Origin: Candidatus Gastranaerophilales bacterium
GTDB lineage: Bacteria > Cyanobacteriota > Vampirovibrionia > Gastranaerophilales > Gastranaerophilaceae
Assembly: GCA_900548405.1 (NCBI GenBank)
Contig: UNSJ01000010.1
Coordinates: 1 to 51,231 of the forward strand
Direction: 5' to 3'
Length of the DNA stretch: 51,231 nucleotides
Shown here: in pieces, positions 10,407 through 18,583 of the stretch
Position numbering within the stretch: the stretch's first letter is position 1
Layout: each line of letters begins with the position of its first letter
Made by a program: the position numbers and the translations under genes
Notes under the pieces: model-generated
What the model was told of the DNA's origin: nothing
What the model saw: only the letters and a program-made list of their open reading frames with translations
Database searches by the model: none

Positions 10407-11048
10407 ATGAAAAAAATTATAATTTTATTGTGTTTCTTAATGTTAGGGAAAGCTGCATTATCAGCTGATGTTGAGCAGGCTAAAGATATAGAAAAAGTCC
10501 CTTCTCAAATTGTTCTGACAGGAAATCTGGTTTTTGACTGGTTAGATATTTCACAGCTTCAAAGGGATGCGGTGATAGAAAAATACAGAACAGAACTTTT
10601 TGATGAAAATACTGTATATAATTATAAGAAAAAAGATTTCAGAGCTGAGTATAATGATTTCTTGAAAGATAAGGATTACAAACGCCATTATATGCTTGTG
10701 AAAAACGGTGTTAAAGAAACCGATAATGAAAATCTCTGCGGATTTTACTATAAAGACAATTTGTTAATAAGCTATGCAGTTCAATATAAAAATGACTTGA
10801 GAACTGTTTATTATTACGATGCTATGGGAAAACTCAGATATATAGATAAGTTTTCGGAGAACTATCCGAATTTTCCTTATATGTCTAAACAGTACAGAGC
10901 AAACGGAAGTTTAGTTAGTGCGATATATTTTATATCTCATGATATGCAATATATGTATGAAGAAGACCAAAAATTTAAGGGTGCGTGGTACAAGGACAAA
11001 ATGTATGACAGACATGCCAAGCAGGTTTTAACAAGAACTAACTGGTAA
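10407..11048 (+). CDS. Exported hypothetical protein
   Basis: A signal peptide (MKKIIILLCFLMLGKAALSA) predicts export across the inner membrane. The first ATG is at 10383, but the start at 10407 is preferred because it gives a clean signal peptide and follows a G-rich ribosome-like stretch. The mature part is Tyr-rich. It has short YYDAMGKLRYID and YRANGSLVSAIYF segments resembling MORN-like or Tyr-Asp repeat strands, but no family could be named. The body is small and charged, with no obvious catalytic motif. It may be transcribed from the divergent region it shares with rpoB. The function is unknown. Confidence 0.7.
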   Translation: MKKIIILLCFLMLGKAALSADVEQAKDIEKVPSQIVLTGNLVFDWLDISQLQRDAVIEKYRTELFDENTVYNYKKKDFRAEYNDFLKDKDYKRHYMLVKNGVKETDNENLCGFYYKDNLLISYAVQYKNDLRTVYYYDAMGKLRYIDKFSENYPNFPYMSKQYRANGSLVSAIYFISHDMQYMYEEDQKFKGAWYKDKMYDRHAKQVLTRTNW

Positions 11049-11142
11049 ATGTAAAAAAAATGTAACAATTTCGGGGGGAGGGCAATTTTTAGTTTTTACG
11101 TGTTTTGAATTTTTGTGTGTGATAAAAAAGAAAGGATTTAGT

Positions 11143-11634
11143 ATGAACATTACACCCGTACAAAACAACTCTCAATCATTTGGTATGGCTTTTAAATTAA
11201 AAGGTGATGGTGCAAAAAAACTTGCTACTTTTTTAGAAGAAGTAGCTCCTTCAACTAGTAAGCATGTAATGGAAGATTTAATAAAACCGATACATCCTCT
11301 TAAAACTAATGTTATTTATGATGGTCAGGATGTGATTGTTGCCGGGAAGAAAGTTTCTGATAAAGCTCCGGTAGCAATGCCAGGTACGGATTATAAAGAT
11401 TTGCAATATTTACTTGGTGATGATGTATACCATGTTAAATACGATGTACCAAAAAAGCAATTAATAGAAGTATATAAAGCACACCCATTAATGCAAAAGT
11501 TATTTAATGCGAAAGAAATTGCAAAAGATATGGATGTACAAGCCGTAAATCAAGCTTATCAAGCTCAAATGATAACAAAAAAACAAGCAAGTATAGAAGA
11601 AACTGCAAAGAAATTACAAGATTTGTTCGGTTAA
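11143..11634 (+). CDS. Hypothetical protein with N-terminal QSFGMAF motif
   Basis: This is a 163-residue soluble protein with no signal peptide or membrane segment. The ATG at 11143 is chosen over an upstream start because AAAGGA lies 7 bases before it. The N-terminus (NITPVQNNSQSFGMAFK) precedes an amphipathic alpha/beta region and a Lys/Gln-rich C-terminal helix. From memory, small proteins with this kind of N-terminus recur in gut Melainabacteria, but I cannot assign a function. It converges on the M16 peptidase gene. Confidence 0.7.
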   Translation: MNITPVQNNSQSFGMAFKLKGDGAKKLATFLEEVAPSTSKHVMEDLIKPIHPLKTNVIYDGQDVIVAGKKVSDKAPVAMPGTDYKDLQYLLGDDVYHVKYDVPKKQLIEVYKAHPLMQKLFNAKEIAKDMDVQAVNQAYQAQMITKKQASIEETAKKLQDLFG

Positions 11635-11646
11635 TAGATAAAGTTT

Positions 11647-11670
11647 AAAGCCTGATATTAATCAGGCTTT
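11647..11670. terminator. Intrinsic terminator-like hairpin overlapping the 3' end of the M16 gene
   Basis: A perfect 10-base stem, AAAGCCTGAT with ATCAGGCTTT and a 4-base loop, lies between the converging genes. Its left arm lies in the gap and its right arm covers the last codons of the M16 gene. The T runs are short, so its strength is uncertain. Confidence 0.6.
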
Positions 11671-14231
11671 ACTATTGATAATACGTAATTGTTGTTAAAA
11701 TATTTATTTGCAACTTCTATAATATCTGATTCTGTAACATTATTAATTAATTTTATGTACTCGTCGTCAAACTGATAACCTCTGCCGGTGGTTTCAAACC
11801 AGCCGATTGTAGTTGCTTTATCAAGATTGGTTTCCTGAGAAATTATATAATGCCCCAGTAATTTTTCTTTAGCCTCTTTGAGTTCTTTTGAACTTACAAA
11901 CTCTGTTTTAAGGCGATTAACTTCTTCAAATAATCTTTTTTGTGCATAATCAAGGTTTTCAGGGGTTGTTCCTATATAGACAATGAATGCACCGCGCAAA
12001 ACATTAGGACCGTATTCAGAACCCAGCTGGTATGCAAGTCCGTCTTTATCTCTAAGATTTTTGAAAAGTCTTGAGCTCATACCTGTTCCCAAAAGTGCAT
12101 CAATAACCTGTAAGGCTGCATAATCTTTGCGCTCAAGCACACCTGCTGTCTGCCAGCCTGCAATAATCCAGTCTGTTTTAAGGTCTTTAATTTGTTTTAC
12201 ACATTTTTTAGGTGAAGTTATATAAGGTATTGTATGCTTTGAAAAATCAAATTTTTCACCGCTTTTTGAAGCAAACATTTTTGTGAATTCTTCAATGGTT
12301 TTATCTTTATCGGCATTTCCGTTTATAGAGATTACAATATTTGACGGATAGAATATTTTGCTGTAATAATCCTGAATATCACTGCGGCTTATTTTCGGGA
12401 ATGTTTTTTCATATATTTGGTTTGAATATGAGTATGGTGAATTTTGGTATATCAATGTTCTGTAATTTTCAACAGCAATGTTCAGCGGGATATCTCTGCT
12501 TTTTTTGATAGCATTTAGCTTATCCATTCTTGATTTTTCAATTTCATATTCATCAAGGGTGGCGTTATTTACTATTTCGTTTAAAATTTCTAATGTTTTC
12601 TCATACTCTTTTTTAGTTGTAAGTACAGTGATATTAAAGCTATCGGCTTTAGCTGACGATACTATTTTAATACCGTTATCTTCGAGCAATTGAGCAAGTT
12701 CAAGTGATGAATAATTTTTTGTGCCCTTAGTCATTACTGAAGCGGTAAGGTTTGCTGTTCCGGGTATTTTTTCAATAAATTCTCCGCCTTTTACAAAGAT
12801 GCTTATTGCTATAATATCGTTAACTTCATTTGGCGTAAGAAGCAAGGTTGAGCCGTTTGCAAGTTCGTATTTGGTAGTTTGTTTATTTTGGCTGATAATC
12901 TTTGCAGGCGCGGAAGTTTTATTGGATATTTTTACCTCTTTACAGGTCATTGGCAAAGCTATTGATACTGCGCTTTTATTTTTATCCAAGTATTTTATGG
13001 CAACACGTTTTGCGTCTTCTGCCGTAACTTTTTTAATATTTTCAAGATAATTTTGATAGAATTTTATATCATCTGTTGTAACATATGTATAACCGATTTC
13101 GCCTGCAATATTTGAGATAGACTCTCTTTCGTAATATGTGCTTCTTTCAATAACGTTTTTAGCAAGATTCAACTGGCTTTGAGTTACACCGTTTTTTTGT
13201 ATGTTTTTAATCTCATCAAAGATAGCTTCTTCAAGCTTAGCACATTTGTCGGGAATAAAGTTTGCGGAGATATAGAAAATTCCATCGTCTTTAAAACCTG
13301 TATTTGCTGCACCTATTGCATAAGCAAGCTGTTTTTGTTCTTTTATGTTCTGGTAAAAAACTGAAGACCGTCCTTCTCCAAGAATTGTTGATAAAACATC
13401 AAGAGCATATGAGTCTTTGTCATCAATTTTTGTTCCTCTGAAGCCTATGAGCATATAACCTGCTTGAGCATCAGAGTATATAGTTGTTTTTGCTTGTGAA
13501 GTCAATGGTTTATCTTGAGGATAGATATTTTTAATCGGTTTTCTGTATTCAGCGTTAAAGTCATATTTAACTTTTTCAAGAGCAGATGCAGAATCAACAT
13601 CTCCAACAATGATTGTAACCATATTAGAAGGATTGTAATATTTATTGTAATAATCCAAAATCTGATCGCGATGAATTGTGCTTATAATATCGGAAGTACC
13701 GATAACTTTTCTTTTATAAGGGTGATTTTTATAAAGCATTTTAATTAAGTTGTCATATACAAGGGTATTAGGAGAGTTTGCATCTTTCATAATCTCCTCT
13801 ATTACAACTTTTCTTTCTTTTTCAAGTTCTTTTCTCGGAATTAGAGGATGAAGAAGCATATCAGCATGCATTTCCAATGCCAAATCAAAATCTTTTGAAG
13901 GTATTGTTATGTAGTAATGCGTAAAGTCTTTACTTGTTGCAGCATTAGTAATTGCTCCTTTAGTTTCAAGGATTTTGTCAAATTCACCGGGAGCATGATT
14001 TTTGCTTCCTTTGAAGAACAAATGCTCTAAGAAATGTGACACACCGTTATTCTGGTCGTTTTCGTTTATTGAACCGGTTTTAATCCAAGTATCTATTGTG
14101 ACAATAGGATTAGTTTTCACTTCTTTTATCACAACAGTTTGACCGTTATCTAATTTGTAAACGTTGAAATCTGCTGCAAAAACAGTACTTGAAATAAATA
14201 ATGTAAATAATAGAATTAAAAATTTCTTCAT
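11658..14231 (-). CDS. M16 family zinc metallopeptidase, fused two-unit form, exported
   Basis: The signal peptide MKKFLILLFTLFISSTVFA is followed by two M16 units in one chain. The N-terminal unit has the inverted zinc motif HFLEH (H66, E69, H70) and the distal glutamate in VIEEIM (about E146). The C-terminal unit, from about residue 445, has the M16 fold (QVIDALLGTGMSSRLFKNLRDKDGLAYQLGS) but no HxxEH, so it is probably the inactive partner. Many bacteria encode these halves as two adjacent genes; here they are fused at 857 residues. The predicted site of action is the periplasm or outer membrane, on peptides or misfolded proteins. The gene stands alone on the minus strand. Confidence 0.9.
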   Translation of the reverse strand: MKKFLILLFTLFISSTVFAADFNVYKLDNGQTVVIKEVKTNPIVTIDTWIKTGSINENDQNNGVSHFLEHLFFKGSKNHAPGEFDKILETKGAITNAATSKDFTHYYITIPSKDFDLALEMHADMLLHPLIPRKELEKERKVVIEEIMKDANSPNTLVYDNLIKMLYKNHPYKRKVIGTSDIISTIHRDQILDYYNKYYNPSNMVTIIVGDVDSASALEKVKYDFNAEYRKPIKNIYPQDKPLTSQAKTTIYSDAQAGYMLIGFRGTKIDDKDSYALDVLSTILGEGRSSVFYQNIKEQKQLAYAIGAANTGFKDDGIFYISANFIPDKCAKLEEAIFDEIKNIQKNGVTQSQLNLAKNVIERSTYYERESISNIAGEIGYTYVTTDDIKFYQNYLENIKKVTAEDAKRVAIKYLDKNKSAVSIALPMTCKEVKISNKTSAPAKIISQNKQTTKYELANGSTLLLTPNEVNDIIAISIFVKGGEFIEKIPGTANLTASVMTKGTKNYSSLELAQLLEDNGIKIVSSAKADSFNITVLTTKKEYEKTLEILNEIVNNATLDEYEIEKSRMDKLNAIKKSRDIPLNIAVENYRTLIYQNSPYSYSNQIYEKTFPKISRSDIQDYYSKIFYPSNIVISINGNADKDKTIEEFTKMFASKSGEKFDFSKHTIPYITSPKKCVKQIKDLKTDWIIAGWQTAGVLERKDYAALQVIDALLGTGMSSRLFKNLRDKDGLAYQLGSEYGPNVLRGAFIVYIGTTPENLDYAQKRLFEEVNRLKTEFVSSKELKEAKEKLLGHYIISQETNLDKATTIGWFETTGRGYQFDDEYIKLINNVTESDIIEVANKYFNNNYVLSIVKPD

Positions 14232-14298
14232 TCTCTCCCCTTTTTGCTTTATTTATACATTTTACATAATACTATAAATTTTATAATAGTAAACCTGA

Positions 14299-14571
14299 CT
14301 ACTTTTTCAAAGCAGTTTTTATTATAGGATAACAAACAGCCAAAGCAGCAGCTCCCAGAGCAACAAAAACAGATTTGGGTGTCTTTCTTGTGTCAGTTCC
14401 TTCATAACTTTTCATTGATTGATAAATATCTTCATCCAGTCTGTTAAAATCTCTTGAAGCTTGGACGTGCGAATATAACACCGGCTTGTAATGAGAGTCC
14501 GGCGGCTGAATAACTCCGACATTAAAGGAAGTATTTTTCATGTGTTGATTTACACTTTGCACACTTTCCAT
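14299..14571 (-). CDS. Small tail-anchored hypothetical protein
   Basis: The protein has about 90 residues, with a polar N-terminal region and one C-terminal hydrophobic helix (VFVALGAAALAVCYPIIKTALKK), which suggests a tail-anchored membrane protein. The start is ambiguous. The ATG at 14571 has GGAGG only 1 base upstream, which is too close. The in-frame GTG at 14562 has that GGAGG 10 bases upstream and could be the real start. It lies divergently from the perR-like gene. The C-terminal anchor layout resembles the orphan protein at 21.5-22.3 kb. No function can be assigned. Confidence 0.6.
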   Translation of the reverse strand: MESVQSVNQHMKNTSFNVGVIQPPDSHYKPVLYSHVQASRDFNRLDEDIYQSMKSYEGTDTRKTPKSVFVALGAAALAVCYPIIKTALKK

Positions 14572-14647
14572 ACCTCCATTAAAACAAATCAAGGTAAAAA
14601 ATTGCTTTAAATATTTAAATATATTAAGTGTTTAAATGTCCTGACTA

Positions 14648-14690
14648 TTGACAAAAACGAAAAATAAGTTTAAAATGAGAATTATTATCA
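14648..14690 (+). promoter_or_regulatory. Promoter overlapped by a Fur/PerR-type operator
   Basis: TTGACA (14648-14653) and TAAAAT (14671-14676) are spaced by 17 bases. TGAGAATTATTATCA (14676-14690) overlaps the end of the -10 box and matches the 7-1-7 Fur-family consensus TGATAATNATTATCA except at one base. The layout predicts autorepression of the downstream regulator and possibly of the whole peroxide-defence cluster. Confidence 0.85.
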
Positions 14691-14706
14691 CTTTTTACGG
14701 AGAAAT

Positions 14707-15102
14707 ATGAATTATTCAAGACAAAGAGAAGTCATACTTCAAACATTGAAAGATAATGTTGTTCATCCGACAGCTGAATATTTGTATGCAATTTTAAAGG
14801 AAAAAGAGCCGAATATGAGTTTGGCAACTTTGTACAGAAACTTAAATCAGCTTGCAGACAACGGTATAATAAAAAAAATTGACGGGCTTGAAAGCCCCTC
14901 TCACTATGATCATAATACTCATGAACATTATCATTTTTTATGTGAAGAATGCGGCAGAGTTTTTGATGTAAGCTCTGATATAGCTCCAGATATTGTTAAG
15001 AATATTGAAAATCAAACAGGATTTGTCGTAAAAGGTTATGATATTGCAATTCACGGAATTTGCAGAGATTGTTTAGAGAATTCTGATATAAAGAATAACT
15101 AG
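14707..15102 (+). CDS. perR: Fur-family transcriptional regulator, PerR-like
   Basis: This is a 131-residue Fur-family metalloregulator. The N-terminal winged helix includes SLATLYRNLNQLADNGIIKK (about 38-57). The C-terminal domain has the structural zinc pairs C79/C82 and C116/C119. Candidate regulatory-metal ligands are H20, D68, H74, H76 and D87. By alignment to Bacillus PerR, D68 sits at the Asp85 position that distinguishes PerR from Fur, which usually has Glu. H20 and H74 would then be the oxidisable histidines. It is preceded by its own Fur/PerR box and followed by rubredoxin, two rubrerythrins and a flavodiiron protein. That supports peroxide sensing over iron sensing. PerR against Fur is still an inference. 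Confidence 0.85.
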   Translation: MNYSRQREVILQTLKDNVVHPTAEYLYAILKEKEPNMSLATLYRNLNQLADNGIIKKIDGLESPSHYDHNTHEHYHFLCEECGRVFDVSSDIAPDIVKNIENQTGFVVKGYDIAIHGICRDCLENSDIKNN

Positions 15103-15129
15103 TAATGTAGAAGTAAAGGAGAAAGAAAA

Positions 15130-15270
15130 ATGGAAAAATACGTATGTACAGTATGCGGTTATGTTTATGATCCGGCAGAAAATGATAATGTAAGTTTTGC
15201 TGATTTGCCGGAAGATTATACATGCCCTCTTTGCAATGTAGGCAAAGATATGTTTGAAGCAGAAGAATAA
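15130..15270 (+). CDS. Rubredoxin (short form)
   Basis: This is a 46-residue protein with the two iron-binding knuckles CTVCGY (C6, C9) and CPLCN, plus the conserved YDPAE and DLPEDYTCP segments. The loop between YDPAE and the second knuckle is about seven residues shorter than in the usual 52-54 residue rubredoxins, like the short Desulfovibrio type. AAGGAG lies upstream of the ATG. It sits 27 bases after the perR-like gene and 31 bases before rubrerythrin. It is the likely electron donor to the rubrerythrins and the flavodiiron protein, none of which carries a complete chain from NAD(P)H. Confidence 0.93.
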   Translation: MEKYVCTVCGYVYDPAENDNVSFADLPEDYTCPLCNVGKDMFEAEE

Positions 15271-15301
15271 ATTTAGGTATAAATTAAAAGAAGGAGGCGT
15301 T

Positions 15302-15844
15302 ATGCCGGAATTAAAAGGAAGTAAAACAGAGCAAAATTTGATGGCTGCTTTTGCAGGTGAATCTCAAGCAAGAAATAAATATACTTATTATGCTTCACAA
15401 GCAAAAAAAGAAGGTTTTGTTCAAATCAGCAAAATTTTTGAAGAAACAGCTAACAATGAAAAAGAACATGCTAAAATTTGGTTTAAAGCTCTGCATGGAG
15501 ATAAAATCCCAGATACGTTGAAAAATCTTGAAGATGCAGCTGACGGTGAAAATTATGAATGGACCGACATGTATGCAACTTTTGCAAAAGAAGCAAAAGA
15601 AGAAGGTTTTGAAACGCTTGCTGTTTTATTCGAAATGGTAGGAAAAATTGAAAAACACCATGAAGAAAGGTACAGAAAACTTTTAGAAGCAGTAAAAAAT
15701 AATACTGTTTTTGAAAAATCAGAAAAAGTTGTTTGGGAATGTTCAAATTGCGGACATGTTTTTGAAGGTGACAAGGCTCCTCAACTCTGTCCGGTATGTA
15801 AGCACCCTCAAGCATACTTCTTTATGAAGGCAAAAAATTATTAG
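15302..15844 (+). CDS. rbr: Rubrerythrin 1
   Basis: This is a peroxide-reducing diiron protein of 180 residues. The ferritin-like domain has E20, the NNEKEH motif (E53, H56) and the second helix pair [24 protein letters not shown] (H119). A C-terminal rubredoxin-like domain carries C147/C150 and C163/C166. The ATG at 15302 is chosen because GGAGG lies just upstream, which excludes a 16-residue upstream extension. It reduces hydrogen peroxide to water using electrons from rubredoxin and is cytoplasmic. It is followed by a terminator hairpin, so the rubrerythrin 2 and flavodiiron genes may be a separate unit or may depend on readthrough. Confidence 0.95.
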   Translation: MPELKGSKTEQNLMAAFAGESQARNKYTYYASQAKKEGFVQISKIFEETANNEKEHAKIWFKALHGDKIPDTLKNLEDAADGENYEWTDMYATFAKEAKEEGFETLAVLFEMVGKIEKHHEERYRKLLEAVKNNTVFEKSEKVVWECSNCGHVFEGDKAPQLCPVCKHPQAYFFMKAKNY

Positions 15845-15855
15845 CATAAAAATTT

Positions 15856-15889
15856 AAGGCTTTGTGATAATACGCAAAGCCTTATTTTT
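15856..15889 (+). terminator. Intrinsic terminator after rubrerythrin 1
   Basis: The stem AAGGCTTTG / CAAAGCCTT with a 10-base loop is followed by ATTTTTAT. Confidence 0.75.
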
Positions 15890-15929
15890 ATGTTTTAATA
15901 TTTATAAAGTGTAAAAAAGTGGAGAAAAT

Positions 15930-16466
15930 ATGACTGATTTAAAAGGAAGTGAAACTGAAAAAAATCTTTTGAATATCTTTGCAGGTGAATCTAAGGTTAG
16001 AAACAAATATACATTTTATTCTATGATTGCAAAAAAAGAGGGATATGATTATATAAGCAAAATTTTTGACGAGATTGCAAATAATGAAAAAGAACACGCG
16101 AAAATCTGCTTCAGATTATTGAACAACGGTGAATTTCCTCATACAATGGAAAATTTGGAAGATGCTGCAAAAGGTGAACTGTTTGAATGTTCAAAGCTAT
16201 ATCCTGAATATGCTCAAAAAGCCAGAGAAGAAGGGTTTGAACATATTGCCGATATATTTAATTATCTGGCAAAAATAGAAAAAGATCACGAAGCAAAATT
16301 CAGAAAACTTCTTTTAAGTATTAAAGATGATGTTCAAGCTGATGGAGAAGGTAATTTTATTTGGGAATGTTCTTTATGCGGTGCAACATTTACTCAAAAA
16401 GAACGTCCTGATTACTGCCCTCTGTGCGAAAACGAAGATATTTTCTTTTTCAAAAAACCTTTATAA
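15930..16466 (+). CDS. Rubrerythrin 2 (diverged paralog)
   Basis: The 178-residue protein is collinear with rubrerythrin 1. It shares the LKGSETEKNLLNIFAGES start, NNEKEHAKI and EEGFEHIADIFNYLAKIEKDHEAKF, and ends in a rubredoxin-like domain (CSLCG and CPLCE). The diiron ligands are kept, so it is probably also a peroxidase. The gene pair looks like a tandem duplication with divergence. The start has GGAG upstream. It is 36 bases from the flavodiiron gene and probably co-transcribed with it. Confidence 0.93.
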   Translation: MTDLKGSETEKNLLNIFAGESKVRNKYTFYSMIAKKEGYDYISKIFDEIANNEKEHAKICFRLLNNGEFPHTMENLEDAAKGELFECSKLYPEYAQKAREEGFEHIADIFNYLAKIEKDHEAKFRKLLLSIKDDVQADGEGNFIWECSLCGATFTQKERPDYCPLCENEDIFFFKKPL

Positions 16467-16502
16467 AATTTAAGACAAATATAAATATACAAAGGAGAAA
16501 CT

Positions 16503-17687
16503 ATGAAATTTCAGGAAATTAAAAATAACATTTACTACTGCGGATTAAACGATTGCGACAGAAGAATTTTTGACGAGCTTATCCCTTTGGAGCATGGCAC
16601 AAGCTATAATTCATATTTGGTTAAAGGTTCTGAGAAAACTGCAATTATTGATACTATGTACCCTCCTAAGACTAAGGAATATTTAAAAAGATTAGTTGAT
16701 AATCAGGTTGGTAAAGTAGATTATATTATTGCAAATCACGGTGAACAAGATCATTCAGGTTCAATTCCTGCTCTATTGGAAAAATACCCCAACGCAATTG
16801 TTATAACTAATCCTAAATGCGCGGAAAATATTAAATCAATGCTTCACGTTCCTGATGAAAAAATCAGAGTAATTGCTGACGGTGAAGAAGTTTCATTAGG
16901 CGACAAGACATTGAAATTTATTTTTGCTCCGGGAGTTCACTGGCCTGATACAATGTTTACTTACATCAAAGAAGATAATGTACTTTGTACTTGTGACTTT
17001 TTAGGTGCACATTATACTTTTTCGGATGTTTTTGCCGTTGAAAGCAAAGAGCTTGAAAAGAGCGCGAAACGTTATTATGCTGAAATTATGATGCCTTTCA
17101 GAATGATGTGTAAAAAATATACTCAAATGATTAAAGATATGCATGTTGATGTAATTTTACCAAGCCATGGTCCTGTTTATACAAATCCTGATTATATATT
17201 GGACTTGTATGCCGATTGGACAGCAGATGCGCCGAAAAATCTTGTAACTATGCCTTACGTATCAATGTATAACAGTACTAAAGAAATGATTGAATATTTG
17301 AGTAATAAACTTGAAGAAAATGGTATACAAACATTTAAATTTGATATTGTTGATGATGATTTAGGTGATTTGGCAATGTCACTGGTTGATGCTGCAACTA
17401 TTGTTATGGGAACTTCAATGGTGCTTGCAGGACCTCACCCTATGGCTGTTAACGTTGCTTATCTCGCAGCGGTTTTAAGACCAAAAGCTAAATTTGGTGC
17501 ATTAATCGGTTCTTACGGCTGGGGAGGAAATTTATTCGGCAAAATCGGCGAACTTCTTGCTCCTTTAAAACTTGATTTAATTGAACCGCTTCAAGTTAAA
17601 GGTAAACCAAAAGAAGAAGACTTTAAAAAGCTTGATGAAATTGCACAAGCTATATATGAAAAACATAAATCATTAAATTTAGTTTAA
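16503..17687 (+). CDS. Flavodiiron protein (oxygen / nitric oxide reductase)
   Basis: This is a two-domain A-type flavodiiron protein of 394 residues. The metallo-beta-lactamase-like domain has the full diiron set H79, E81, D83, H146, D165 and H222 (NHGEQDH, GVHWPD, CDF, SHGP). A flavodoxin domain from about residue 250 (PYVSMYNSTKEM) binds FMN. It reduces oxygen to water (or nitric oxide) with electrons from rubredoxin, which is encoded nearby. AAGGAG precedes the start. It ends the oxygen-defence cluster with a strong terminator after it. Oxygen or NO preference cannot be decided from sequence alone. Confidence 0.95.
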   Translation: MKFQEIKNNIYYCGLNDCDRRIFDELIPLEHGTSYNSYLVKGSEKTAIIDTMYPPKTKEYLKRLVDNQVGKVDYIIANHGEQDHSGSIPALLEKYPNAIVITNPKCAENIKSMLHVPDEKIRVIADGEEVSLGDKTLKFIFAPGVHWPDTMFTYIKEDNVLCTCDFLGAHYTFSDVFAVESKELEKSAKRYYAEIMMPFRMMCKKYTQMIKDMHVDVILPSHGPVYTNPDYILDLYADWTADAPKNLVTMPYVSMYNSTKEMIEYLSNKLEENGIQTFKFDIVDDDLGDLAMSLVDAATIVMGTSMVLAGPHPMAVNVAYLAAVLRPKAKFGALIGSYGWGGNLFGKIGELLAPLKLDLIEPLQVKGKPKEEDFKKLDEIAQAIYEKHKSLNLV

Positions 17688-17691
17688 TTTT

Positions 17692-17723
17692 AAAAGGCGG
17701 ATAATGAAAAATCCGCCTTTTTT
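17692..17723 (+). terminator. Intrinsic terminator after the flavodiiron gene
   Basis: The stem AAAAGGCGGAT / ATCCGCCTTTT is followed by a T run. Confidence 0.88.
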
Positions 17724-17730
17724 ATATTCA

Positions 17731-17759
17731 TAGACAAACTTGTAAAAATATGATATATT
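17731..17759 (+). promoter_or_regulatory. Predicted sigma-70-type promoter
   Basis: TAGACA (17731-17736) and TATATT (17754-17759) are separated by 17 bases, just upstream of the membrane-protein gene at 17782. Confidence 0.6.
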
Positions 17760-17781
17760 TGAAAAAAATTAGGAGTTAAGA

Positions 17782-18540
17782 ATGGCAGATTCTGAAATAA
17801 TAGATAACGGTAATTATGATATAGAGCTTGAAAAAGAGTTAAAACGATTTAACTGGGGTGCTTTTTTTCTTAACTGGATATGGGGTATAGGAAACAAAAG
17901 TTATTTACCATTTTTAGTATTTATTCCGTTCGGCATAATTCCTATATTAGGTCCGATAATTAATATATGTCTTGTTATTTGGTTTGGTATTAAAGGTAAT
18001 GAGTGGGCTTGGCAGAATAAAAACTGGGACAGCCTGGAACATTTCAGACGTGTACAACGAAGCTGGGCCAAATGGGCATTAATTGTTCAGGGTATCTTTA
18101 TGGTTTTAGGCATAATTTCTGTCGCATTTATTATAAACTTTTATCCTACACTGATATCAATTGAAGATGTATCTAAATGTACAAATATGGAAACTCATAT
18201 AACTAAGGCTGTAAATAACGTGCCTTTAGACAGCAGTACTTATTATAAAGATGTTGCCAAACAATTTGAAAGCGAATCTTATGAGTTTATAAGTGCAGAA
18301 GCTAATGGAAATAAAATAAGTATGATGGCTCCGAAATATCAAGATCCTTCTTTAGAAGTAACTGTTGATAAGGCCTCTGATTGCTCATTTGACAAACTAA
18401 ATTGTTCAATGACGATTAAAATGGGTACAGAAAAAGGAATTTGCAGATATTATTTCGATAATTCAGGTAAAGTTGTTATGTCAACAAAAACCAAGAAATT
18501 TATTGAAAGAGTTAAAGCACAAATGCCAATAAAAATCTAA
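17782..18540 (+). CDS. Membrane protein with DUF2628-like N-terminal region
   Basis: The 252-residue protein starts with a cytoplasmic FNWGAFFLNWIWGIGNKSYLP-type segment, then hydrophobic helices at about 41-75 and 105-130. The KGNEWAWQNKNW sequence between them is typical of small membrane proteins of the DUF2628 type. The C-terminal half (about 135-252) is a soluble Lys-rich domain, probably periplasmic, with four cysteines (CTNMET, CSFDKLNC, CRYYF). An AGGAG ribosome site precedes the start. It is monocistronic, with its own promoter and terminator. The function is unknown. Confidence 0.75.
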   Translation: MADSEIIDNGNYDIELEKELKRFNWGAFFLNWIWGIGNKSYLPFLVFIPFGIIPILGPIINICLVIWFGIKGNEWAWQNKNWDSLEHFRRVQRSWAKWALIVQGIFMVLGIISVAFIINFYPTLISIEDVSKCTNMETHITKAVNNVPLDSSTYYKDVAKQFESESYEFISAEANGNKISMMAPKYQDPSLEVTVDKASDCSFDKLNCSMTIKMGTEKGICRYYFDNSGKVVMSTKTKKFIERVKAQMPIKI

Positions 18541-18549
18541 ATTGAAAAA

Positions 18550-18575
18550 AGACAGGCTTTTTTTTAAGCCTGTCT
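18550..18575. terminator. Bidirectional terminator between the membrane-protein gene and thrS
   Basis: The stem AGACAGGCTT / AAGCCTGTCT with a T6 loop has, on the minus strand, a T6 tail just after the stem, so it fits thrS best. Confidence 0.85.
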
Positions 18576-18583
18576 GATATAAC

